From Prorocentrum cordatum (lineage: Eukaryota > Sar > Dinophyceae > Prorocentrales > Prorocentraceae): a stretch of 64,000 nt of DNA. The stretch's first letter is position 1. Every line of letters begins with the position of its first letter. The notes under the pieces are model-generated. The model searched no databases. It saw only the letters and a list, made by a program, of their open reading frames with translations, and was not told the origin of the DNA. Below, one piece after another: positions 20,301-26,407 of this stretch. Position numbers and translations under genes: made by a program. The DNA is taken from positions 291,801 to 355,800 of the forward strand of contig CAUYUJ010021170.1 of NCBI GenBank assembly GCA_963575745.1, in the 5' to 3' direction.

Positions 20301-22344
20301 CAGAAGAGGAGGAAGCTGCGGCGGCAGCGCCTGGCGGGTTTCCCCGCGGAGATGCGCGACTGGCGCTGCCCCTGATCTTCGGCGCCCAGGTACCCCTCGA
20401 CATAGCACCTTCATCGGACCTCCTGGAACGAGCCGCCACAGGCGAAGCTGGCGCAGGTGCATACCCACTGCGCTCGAAAGCTGCCGCCTTTTTCGCAATG
20501 GAGCTGCTGCGACTAGGCGGGCGTCTTCGTTCCTCCATAGGGTCCTGAGGTTGCTGCTTGGGCACAGACGCTTGTGTAGGAGTTGCGCCAATCGGCGGCC
20601 CCGGAGTTTCAGTTCGAGGCACCTCCATCTGCACGTCTGGCCCAGGGTCCTGAGGGCTCGTCTTCGGTTTCGGCACCGAGGACGGCTTAGGTGTCGGGGG
20701 TTCACTCTTGGCCTTCGAAGTTCGTGGGAGTGGGGGCCTCGTAGCCCTCTTCATGTAGATCTTACTAGAATCCTCCAACATATTGCGAGTTGCCTCGCGA
20801 GTGCGGTCTTCTGCTGTCCGCATACGCTCCTCGTCCTCCGCCACACGTTGAACCTTTTTCTCATCCTTGATTGTCGGTTCTGGTTGTTGGGACTGGCTAG
20901 AGACGCCAGGCGAGTTTCCTCGCATACTAGGAAGACTGAAGAGCGCGTCTTTCTCTTCCTGGGTCATGGCTACCAGTCCCCTTGGAACCGGGGTAGGCTT
21001 TTCTTCTTCTTTCGGATCCAAGTGGCTCAAGATCCCGAGACGACGATTCACTTCTGCGATCTCTTCCTGCGTCATCGGGATAAGTTGCGGATGGCCCTCT
21101 TTATGAGGGGTTTTGCCCCTGTTGGGGCTCAGGCCTTCGTTGTTGCCAACGGGGCATCCTGGTCTGTGGTTCTGGAACGGCTGGGAACAAGGTCCGCATG
21201 CTGCGTGAGGCCTATACTGCTTGCGCGCCGCGATAATGTCTCGCAGCTGAGTCCGCGCCTCTTGAATTTCAGGGCGGCGGGTATTTGTTGCAAGCTGATA
21301 GCCTCCGCGGATGGCCTTGCCATCACTGTCCCTATAGGCAGGGTTGCCCTTGCCGAAGGCCGAGTGTTCCCCTTTTCGGCGTCTTGGGTCGTTGTACGGA
21401 AGTAGCTGGCCACCTCTCCTAAGAGCGTGTTCTTTTGGGCCAGCCTGCCTCCACTCACGAGGAAGTCGCGCCTGTGGATGTGGCTCTTCTCTGACGCGCG
21501 TATGGGAACGAGACCTTCTGGTGTTCTCATCCGAAGAAGCTGCCGAAGCAGCAGGAGCGGCACCCGGTGGAGGTGCCTGAGGAGGCTCCTGTGCGATCCC
21601 AGATGGATCGTCCGATGGAGGCAGGTCTCCCTGCTGGGTGGAGCTCGGCGCAAATGGCGCTTGTGCCGATGGTGATGATGATTCAGACTCATCAGGATCG
21701 AAGTCAACCTCTTCCTCACCATTCATGTCCATCATGAGGATGGTGACGTCATCCTCATCTAACCCGCAACCATCGCCTTCTACTTCTTCTGATGTCGAAC
21801 TACCAATGATGATGGCCATTGGCGTATCTGATACAGGCAGGTTTCCCTGCATAGCCGGCGTCTGTGCGTCGCTCGGCTGTCCCGGAGTAGGAGGCACTGT
21901 TGTCGGCTCAGGCTCGTTGCCGAGCACAGGCTGCCCAGCAATGTTGCGCATGGCCGTATGGTTTGGCCTCATTCCCACCGCCTGGAGTCCCCATCCTGGC
22001 GGAGGAAGATCATGACCGCGCATAGCAATAGCCATTTCTAAAGCATTACGCCATCTACCACGGGAGTATATCAAGTGTCTCTGCACGCCCTGAGGATGCA
22101 CGCTGTCAACGAGGGTCAGAGCTGCCAACAACAGCTCTGAGCTACCGCAAGCATCAGTATCCTGTTCTGTCATAATGTCAGCTTCGATATGTTCTTGACT
22201 CTCATGATAACCAGTAACAAGTATCTCATGCATCCTCATGAGGGTCTGCAAAAGGGTGCGTGGTCCATATTCGCCTGGAGCAAGCGAACCAGGAGGTATG
22301 AACGGAGTATCTGGTTCGCCTGCAATGAAGGCCTGAACAAATGC
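17341..22344 (-). CDS. Element 1 large ORF: RNA 2'-phosphotransferase (Tpt1/KptA) domain plus RING finger
   Basis: The frame is open from the UAG at 22345; the first ATG is at 22239. Numbering is from 22251 (1636 residues). Residues 1-700 are Pro/Ser/Arg-rich and probably disordered. Residues 724-975 match Tpt1/KptA: LSKALSRICRHAP with DGWVNL (winged-helix lobe), IFVRASQGHS (839-845, the RxxQGHS signature), AMHGTRWHAF (HGT 877-879), SHIHF (908-912) and WSDNGVLLSEGDNGII near 950-963. Tpt1 uses NAD+ to remove a 2'-phosphate left at ligated RNA junctions; some members also ADP-ribosylate 5'-phosphate ends. All signature residues look intact. Residues 1468-1519 form a RING-H2 finger (CAVC, CNHLFHEGC, CAIC), typically an E3 ubiquitin ligase. 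The domain pairing within a retroelement is unusual. Seventeen array hairpins lie in this frame. Confidence 0.9.
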   Translation of the reverse strand, partial: AFVQAFIAGEPDTPFIPPGSLAPGEYGPRTLLQTLMRMHEILVTGYHESQEHIEADIMTEQDTDACGSSELLLAALTLVDSVHPQGVQRHLIYSRGRWRNALEMAIAMRGHDLPPPGWGLQAVGMRPNHTAMRNIAGQPVLGNEPEPTTVPPTPGQPSDAQTPAMQGNLPVSDTPMAIIIGSSTSEEVEGDGCGLDEDDVTILMMDMNGEEEVDFDPDESESSSPSAQAPFAPSSTQQGDLPPSDDPSGIAQEPPQAPPPGAAPAASAASSDENTRRSRSHTRVREEPHPQARLPREWRQAGPKEHALRRGGQLLPYNDPRRRKGEHSAFGKGNPAYRDSDGKAIRGGYQLATNTRRPEIQEARTQLRDIIAARKQYRPHAACGPCSQPFQNHRPGCPVGNNEGLSPNRGKTPHKEGHPQLIPMTQEEIAEVNRRLGILSHLDPKEEEKPTPVPRGLVAMTQEEKDALFSLPSMRGNSPGVSSQSQQPEPTIKDEKKVQRVAEDEERMRTAEDRTREATRNMLEDSSKIYMKRATRPPLPRTSKAKSEPPTPKPSSVPKPKTSPQDPGPDVQMEVPRTETPGPPIGATPTQASVPKQQPQDPMEERRRPPSRSSSIAKKAAAFERSGYAPAPASPVAARSRRSDEGAMSRGTWAPKIRGSASRASPRGNPPGAAAAASSSSGAAASSATEVPMRGNPPVVQLHHPGDTSFTSGTPNVIRDRLALRKLPPIRSVDETFMKECRKAGILPTSNDILKQLSKALSRICRHAPDKQHNPVWRLESFGDRDGWVNLVELVDRYPWNTGQSRHAGYNPRYDEAKIINEHLCRRSVDQLAAIMMAVVHVREPDGEEKQRLQFKVLMRGSGEPAIFVRASQGHSWELKAPWSLYSYIVLCDQPAGRPAPCPDVAMHGTRWHAFEGIMWHGLPCRPEHNTKKKGTGRSHIHFVPTVRRRAVNSGWDPDSDIIIFVDWRKAIQDGMKLCWSDNGVLLSEGDNGIIEPYYISHVEDLSTGRQWRNPEYLGSRHARVSVATMSAPDRWADVGTSSVKYQWSRDQGGVDPPMGYLHREVGDHHSPTQLGNQPEIYRIFMITESEAGSAAPSRAPSQGPSAVSWQAISTSDLDQIAAALNPDQVEQLADRLYQQDPWAAGQGAMSAMATRNRQAMQGNLPTSGPARFEPMHGSPTQSMHTPRGMTPLGTPPAQSPFGTPVRPATNGTLMERIAAARAEHSTALLNMMPPGTPTSQQGNLPGTPSHHRAGVPDDYRSRVAAAVQQVQSHNLPHPSGQRWRPAWSWEPEGPNPRDPARQRAFIPAFNAHPSMSQGQRPPPAQMNPPLYPDGSRVPNKFVRELADQMHNLTNVRCSDHSMYPHMAFMPSPTSPEVVVQPTAHSISSGSRGVPDYIRQTHHTQQACFRRRQAVQSARDQSRAAALDVVRNRGSPLRGNSPAVTPTTSMPNVEVQEVLNPTGTPPSAFMPSETVLERQRRVYPRAADVEVFTGMEDTCAVCLEEYQPRDSVYRLRCNHLFHEGCWNSNVVGHATNQREGDPQQPPCAICRAPGIIASSFPWTGSFSQTPEQSARELRELRSMVEEMTSRMLAMQTAPSQQQGYLPEEVRPPMETGYFDQLIPMTAPQQGNLHDTPQMSPQSGGEAEMSLDPDQLRVACTTFPESDG

Positions 22345-22347
22345 CTA
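22345..22347 (-). promoter_or_regulatory. Single in-frame UAG between zinc-knuckle ORF and Tpt1-RING ORF
   Basis: The zinc-knuckle frame ends GAG-TCT-TAG and the same frame stays open (GCA-TTT-GTT-CAG ...) into the 1636-codon ORF. UAG separating gag-like and downstream frames is the arrangement used for readthrough in gammaretroviruses. Element 2 has a similar TAG-GCA junction at 54334. Confidence 0.6.
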
Positions 22348-23307
22348 AGACTCCATTTCAATTAAGTCTTCAGTGGTCTGGGGATATTCTCCCATCAACG
22401 ACGGCCTGTTTCCAGGCGGGATTTCGGGCGGAGGTTCGAGGTTCCGTTGAACCTCGGAAGGCGAAGCCTCTATAGTGGTGTCCTCGTCGTCGCTCTCGTA
22501 GGCCATGATGTTGCCTGGGTTCCCGAACATCCAGTCGAAGAACGAAAGAGGCTGGTTTCCCAGCGTACCTTGGTCCACGGGAGTGAGCTCGTTACTGCCC
22601 ATAACGAACCGGCGGACGTACTCGAGGTAGTACGCGTACAATCCATGACCATACGCCTCGAGCTCGTCGACGTTGTCCACGCCAACAACCCAAGTGAAAA
22701 ATATCTGCTCCATAGCCTCAAAGTCCTGGAGGCTCAGATACTCAATGGATGGTTCACTTGAGCCAAAATGGACTTCGGTCGACCTGCCCTTTCCATTTCC
22801 CTTCACTGGACAATCTCGCACAAGATGATCGGAACTACCACATTCATGGCATTTGAGAACCTGGCCGTCTCTACCTCGCGGGTTTCCCCGCCTTCCTTTG
22901 CCTTTTCCTGAGGTCTCTCTACGGCCCTTACCACGGCCTTTTCCCCCAAAGAATATCTCATCATGTTGTTCATCTGAGAGCCTCTGGAGAAATGCCGCGA
23001 TACCTCGTCCGTTCAACCTCCGACGACCTCGCTTGCCTTTACCCTTTCCTTTAAAACTTCTACGTATCCTCCTTCTAACACGACGCACTGGTTTTCGTGT
23101 GAACCTCCTCCACCTTCGTTTAGCCTGTTGTAATAACCAGAACAAATGCTCAGCACGCTGATTGTCGTTATCCATATTCATAATATCTGACCAATCTAAA
23201 GCTTCAACACCATCTGATGATATAGTGTCTGTATCGGTGCCGGAGTCGAAATCCTCGTCTCCCAAGTAGGTGGATACACCGTCGGTTAGGGGGATTGATT
23301 CCCCCAT
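22345..23307 (-). CDS. Element 1 zinc-knuckle (nucleocapsid-like) protein
   Basis: The ORF has 320 residues and an ATG at 23307 that overlaps the Gag stop by 22 nt. Residues 1-50 are acidic and 60-150 extremely Lys/Arg/Gly-rich (KGKGKGKRGRRR). One retroviral-type CCHC knuckle lies at 153-166 (CHECGSSDHLVRDC, C-X2-C-X4-H-X4-C). The C-terminal half is acidic. The basic domain plus knuckle indicates RNA binding and packaging, as for retroviral nucleocapsid. Three array hairpins lie within it (22404, 22551, 22878). The segment VHFGSS is encoded by a spliced-leader-like sequence (22757-22778). Separation of capsid and nucleocapsid into overlapping frames is unusual for copia elements. Confidence 0.82.
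   Translation of the reverse strand: MGESIPLTDGVSTYLGDEDFDSGTDTDTISSDGVEALDWSDIMNMDNDNQRAEHLFWLLQQAKRRWRRFTRKPVRRVRRRIRRSFKGKGKGKRGRRRLNGRGIAAFLQRLSDEQHDEIFFGGKGRGKGRRETSGKGKGRRGNPRGRDGQVLKCHECGSSDHLVRDCPVKGNGKGRSTEVHFGSSEPSIEYLSLQDFEAMEQIFFTWVVGVDNVDELEAYGHGLYAYYLEYVRRFVMGSNELTPVDQGTLGNQPLSFFDWMFGNPGNIMAYESDDEDTTIEASPSEVQRNLEPPPEIPPGNRPSLMGEYPQTTEDLIEMES
22757..22778 (-). other. Spliced-leader-like sequence inside a coding frame
   Basis: The minus strand contains CCATTTTGGCTCAAG exactly as in the dinoflagellate SL, preceded by CCGAAGT where the SL has CCGTAG. That is one substitution and one inserted base over the leader. It is translated as part of the zinc-knuckle protein. Such a long match is unlikely by chance. 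Confidence 0.5.
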
Positions 23308-24722
23308 AAAGAACGGTGTGGTTGTGGTTCTCTAGAAGGAGGGCTGGTTGCCCAGCTTGGTTGTGATCGATCCCCTGCTAATGACGCAGTGGATTCACCT
23401 GGGTCATCGGCCCATATGTTTGAGGGCCCGTTTCCAGGCTGGGCCTCAGTAGTCAAGGTAGTGTAGAAATTTTCACTACCAGATCCCCTTCCCCTTCCAA
23501 ACACAGATCCTATGTTACCAGGAGACCGTTCGGATAGGTGGCCTATCGAACGCATCCTCTCCAGCAACTCATCATACTGTCGTTGTGTTCGGGGCATTTG
23601 GTGATTGAGTGGCTGTAAGAGTTGCATGGCTCGCTGGTTGCCGACGCCTAAGGCGCGGAATAGGATAGTGGTTAGCAGTTGGAAGTTGGGAAGGTCGAGT
23701 CCCACCGATTGTGCCTCAAGTCGGGCCATTTCGAATCGGGCAAGGGTGACATCGATTCGTTCCCCGTGAGGCACGTGGAAGTCGATGAGTTGTGTGCCGG
23801 AAGTGAGCTGTCGCTCATCTTCCAGGCGTTCGAACTTCATGCTTAGGAGGAACATGATGTAGGTCACTGGGTCTGTGTGGACCCCATCGATGTCAGCACC
23901 ATAGTTTATAATGTCAGGCGGTACCCTCATGGCGAGTGTCCTCGCTAGGCCACCTAGGCCGCGTTGTATTGCGGCCGCTTGGGCCTGTGGCGTCATACGT
24001 CCGCTTGTAACGTTGAGCCATGCGTTGACCTCGTAGATGTACTCACGAAAAGGTACATTACCTTGAGGGTCCCAATATGGGCCATGTGTTTGCCCATCGG
24101 TGCTGTTTTCTCCACGACGCATGTGTCCGATTGCTGCCCCCAGCGCGAACCATATAATAGCGAAAACGACTAGCCCGAGAATGTGTAACGAAGGACGGTT
24201 ATGATGCGCGTTGTCGCGCTGGGGTAGCGCCTTGTCGAGTCTTCGAGGCGCTCTGTCTGGCGGGTCTCCCCGCCCCTGCTTCAAGTATTGCGCTGTTAGC
24301 TCGTTGCCGAGCGGTTGGTGGTAACGCAATGATGAAGCGTATATGGTACCAGTCTGGTCGTCTAGACGTCGTACCTCTCGTGTTGCTTCTTGCTCTTGGA
24401 TAGATCCTCGTAAACGTACTGGGAGTGGTGGCGCAGGGTGGTAGATAGTCACGAAAATCGTGCCGAATAATATGAGGCTAAGAAGAGCAAGAGCTGACCA
24501 CACGAGAGTGCGGCCAGCTCCGCTACCAAGTCGAAAGTGAGCCTGGTAGCTCAAATGTGGCATATAGCCTGGCAAATTGCGTCCATCGCTCTGCTGTGAA
24601 GGTACAGTATGAGGGGTGGACGGATAAGATAAGATAAGATCGATGTAATGATCTTTCCAGCACATAGCGAACACTCGCGGTGTCCGGGCAAATAGGGCGC
24701 GCGTGCCTTGGGCCAAAGGCAA
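23286..24722 (-). CDS. Element 1 Gag (capsid-type) with two N-terminal membrane segments
   Basis: The ORF has 478 residues. The ATG at 24722 lies inside the 5' LTR, so the first 64 codons are LTR-encoded, a situation known from yeast Ty1. Predicted membrane helices lie at about 73-94 (LVWSALALLSLILFGTIF...) and 180-199 (LHILGLVVFAIIWFALGAAI). Residues 215-400 resemble the helical copia Gag/capsid region (PYWDPQ, FREYIYEVNAWLNVTS, LGGLARTLA, VTYIMFLLSMKFERL, LLERMRSIGHL). The protein would form the particle shell and, with the helices, might attach to membrane. Membrane helices in Gag are odd for copia elements. The stop lies within a GGGGG/CCCCC hairpin that also holds the next ATG. Four array hairpins lie within it. 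Confidence 0.82.
   Translation of the reverse strand: MPLAQGTRALFARTPRVFAMCWKDHYIDLILSYPSTPHTVPSQQSDGRNLPGYMPHLSYQAHFRLGSGAGRTLVWSALALLSLILFGTIFVTIYHPAPPLPVRLRGSIQEQEATREVRRLDDQTGTIYASSLRYHQPLGNELTAQYLKQGRGDPPDRAPRRLDKALPQRDNAHHNRPSLHILGLVVFAIIWFALGAAIGHMRRGENSTDGQTHGPYWDPQGNVPFREYIYEVNAWLNVTSGRMTPQAQAAAIQRGLGGLARTLAMRVPPDIINYGADIDGVHTDPVTYIMFLLSMKFERLEDERQLTSGTQLIDFHVPHGERIDVTLARFEMARLEAQSVGLDLPNFQLLTTILFRALGVGNQRAMQLLQPLNHQMPRTQRQYDELLERMRSIGHLSERSPGNIGSVFGRGRGSGSENFYTTLTTEAQPGNGPSNIWADDPGESTASLAGDRSQPSWATSPPSREPQPHRSLWGNQSP
24514..24528 (-). promoter_or_regulatory. Primer-binding site, initiator tRNA-Met-like
   Basis: The coding strand reads TGGTAGCGGAGCTGG directly after the 5' LTR. It begins with TGG, the complement of the tRNA CCA end, and resembles the primer sites complementary to initiator tRNA-Met. 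Direct contact with the LTR fixes the LTR edge and confirms orientation. Confidence 0.75.
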
Positions 24723-24781
24723 CGGCGCGCGAGCTATGCTCCCGATGCTGTAACATCTCCCAAAGAGCTACCCTTAAAGTC
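24529..24781 (-). repeat. Element 1 5' LTR
   Basis: Counterpart of 8833-9085. It contains the Gag ATG (24722) and therefore both promoter/leader and coding sequence. No TATA-like element is obvious, as is usual for dinoflagellates. A GATAAGATAAGATAAGAT run at about 24625 replaces GATAAGATCGGATAAGAT of the 3' copy. Confidence 0.92.
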
Positions 24782-24785
24782 AGAG
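24782..24785. other. Target-site duplication, right copy
   Basis: AGAG directly outside the 5' LTR, equal to 8829-8832. Confidence 0.6.
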
Positions 24786-24796
24786 GCCCTGATTGG

Positions 24797-24897
24797 CCCT
24801 CGGGACCGTCAAAAAGCGACTCAGGACGAACAACTGGTCCCGGGGAAGGGGTCCAGACGTGTGGGGGTCGACGTTGCGAACAAAAATCACGACGTCG
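24797..24897 (-). repeat. Dispersed repeat, inverted copy of 8375-8475
   Basis: Read on the minus strand it contains GACGTCGTGATTTTTG, CCCCGGGACC, and GTCCTGAGTCGCTTTTTGA, aligned in order with 8375-8475. A separate 26-bp word beginning GCTGGTCGATCGCAC also recurs in direct orientation at 8732 and 24939. Confidence 0.6.
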
Positions 24898-25359
24898 GGG
24901 GGGTCTGGGCAGAGCGCCTAGAAGCAACTGCTTGGAGGCTGGTCGATCGCACCGCCGCTGCCCTGTGCGCCTTCGTCAATGTTAAAACAGGAGCAAACGA
25001 TCGTATATCAGAACCTGGAGAAATGTGAATTCGGAAGAATCCGAAACGCATGAAGAACGGCAACACAAAGCAAGGATGGTGCATACGTTCTTCGGAAGAT
25101 ATGCGAACGATGACTCCAAAGCGTGTCAAGGACCCAGACGCCCATGCGCACTACGATGAGCCCACTGCGCCGCTTGTACGAAGCATGCGCCTGGGAAGCA
25201 GTCCAGACTAGCGCACAAAAGGGCAATGCCGAATCCCACCAGCCCTCTGGGCGCAGGTGGTCTAGGGCGTTTCCTTTTCCAACCTCCTTCCTTTCCCTGC
25301 TTGGGTGGTTTACCTCCCCCCCCTCCATGCGCTTGGACGGGGGGGGGCCGACCCATAGC

Positions 25360-25770
25360 AGCGTCCAAGATGGCCCAAGATGGCTCCAAGAAGGCCTCAG
25401 AGAGCGCAAGATGGCCTCCAAGATTGCCCAAGATAGCGGTAGATGGGTCAAGATAGCCTCCGACACACGTCTAAGAGGCCTCAAGACGGCCCCGAGACGG
25501 TTTCTGTCCGAGGCCTCCGAAGACCCCCCCAAGAGGCCAAACTCCTTCAAAAACCCAAGGAAAACCAATGTTTGTTGCCTTCTCGTTTTTTCGCCTCCGG
25601 TGGGCTCTAGAGGCCTCAAGATGGCCCCAAGACGGTCCAAGATAGCCCCAAGAGGGGTCCAAAAGGGCCCCAAGACGGCCCCCAAGAACGCCCAAGAGCG
25701 CTCCAACAGCGGGCCAATAGGGCCCCAGGACGGCACTTGTGAGCCTTCGATGGGGGGGTCCGAATTAAGG
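25360..25770 (-). repeat. Dispersed CTTGGGGCC-type repeat (copy 1, inverted)
   Basis: Irregular iterations of CCAAGATGGCC and CCCCAAGACGG units. The same family lies in the opposite orientation (TTGGGGGCC) at 28930-29320, 29930-30560 and 32255-32560, always with an internal AAAA/TTTT-containing gap of about 40-60 bp. The Trp/Leu/Gly-rich open frames are repeat artefacts. Confidence 0.7.
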
Positions 25771-26218
25771 CCTGCAGGTGTTTCACGCACATCGCCTCGA
25801 CGCTGCACGGGATAGCGGCACTGTCCTTCAGGGAGGTGTTGAAAGCGGCGTACGGCCCTGGCATCGCGCTGGATCGGGCGCCATGCACCATCTCAGCAAG
25901 TCTGTCGCGCTCCTCCTCGGCGATCAGGACCTTTGATGGGGTCTCGCTCTCGCTCTGGACCTTCGATGGGGTTAACATCAGCATGTTCGCGACGGACTGC
26001 TCGCCATGAATGACCTTCAGCTCCTGGTCGAGTACGATCACAGCGTCACACGTGCCCTGGATAGAATTTGCAGCCTTTAGCTCGCTCTTGGTTGTCAACG
26101 TCTGCATCTCGCCAAACACCCCCTGAATAAAATTACCCTGTGACGTACCCGACCCATTTGTATCAATGGAAACGAGGAGTTGGCCGCAACTTGCATGGAC
26201 AATCAACTTGACGTGCAA
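25770..26218 (-). pseudogene. PAS-domain-like host gene fragment
   Basis: About 120 codons read as a folded protein: TCDAVIVLDQELKVIHGEQSVANMLML, then LIAEEERDRLAEMVHGAR, then AAFNTSLKDSAAIPCSVEAMCVKH. The order (strand, helix with ANMLML, EEERDR helix, two C-terminal strands with DS) is that of a PAS sensor domain, and similar segments are common in dinoflagellate proteins. The upstream part (26218-26120) is also open. Downstream the frame runs into the CCAAGA repeat and is no longer protein-like, so only an exon or truncated copy remains. No motif allows prediction of ligand or partner domain. Confidence 0.5.
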
Positions 26219-26407
26219 GCTACTTGGGACACGCGCCTATGGCATGATGCGCAGGAGAACCATACAAGAACGAGGGGCGACAGCTACAGGTTCGAAGAGG
26301 ACATGGGGAGTCGGGAGCGCAGAGCAGGAGAAAAACGTGCGGGAAGCCGAACCATCAGCACGGCAGCAGCAGAGGGAAGGTGACTGCAGGAGGAGAACAA
26401 GGACGAA

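Larger units (their letters stand above)
9194..24312 (-). repeat. Array of 36 GNRA-tetraloop mini-hairpins dispersed through element 1
   Basis: Coding-strand consensus GCNNG-GNRA-CNNGC, followed by C in 32 of 36. Starts (+ strand, each 14 nt): 9194, 9372, 9979, 10764, 11402, 11663, 12070, 13394, 13892, 14987, 15245, 16304, 16393, 16928, 16961, 17448, 17529, 18021, 18431, 18609, 18849, 19110, 19646, 20253, 20334, 20910, 21621, 21837, 21912, 22404, 22551, 22878, 23343, 23426, 24260, 24299. Stems: GCAGG 8, GCGGG 7, GCTCG 6, GCGAG 5, GCCTG 3, GCTGG 3, and GCGTG, GCGCG, GCACG, GCCGG 1 each. Loops: GAAA 25, GCAA 5, GAGA 4, GUAA 1, GAUA 1. 23426 has one G.U pair. Most are read as x-Gly-Asn-x-Pro, but 10764 and 23343 are in a second phase, and 12070, 16393, 18431 and 19646 in the third; 9194 and 9372 are noncoding. 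Confidence 0.95.
8829..24785 (-). mobile_element. Element 1: complete giant Ty1/copia-type LTR retrotransposon
   Basis: The element has 253-bp direct repeats at 8833-9085 and 24529-24781, of equal length with six substitutions (about 97.6% identity). They are flanked by a 4-bp AGAG duplication. A primer-binding site touches the 5' LTR. Coding runs on the minus strand: Gag, zinc-knuckle, Tpt1+RING, protease, (methyltransferase-like)-integrase-RT, RNase H. Integrase before RT defines the copia order. At 15,949 bp it is about three times a typical copia element. The high LTR identity and nearly intact frames mean recent insertion. The whole interior is studded with GNRA hairpins, listed separately. 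Confidence 0.93.

Noticed and set aside
9194-24312. CRISPR-like array of regularly repeated short palindromes
   Set aside because: Spacing is irregular (19 bp to over 1 kb), the intervening DNA is coding sequence, and the repeat varies in stem sequence. This is a dispersed hairpin family in a eukaryotic retroelement.
9979-24312. x-Gly-Asn-x-Pro as a conserved peptide repeat or protease cleavage site
   Set aside because: Six coding copies are in other phases and two are noncoding, while the stem complementarity is kept in all; the peptide is a by-product of the commonest phase.
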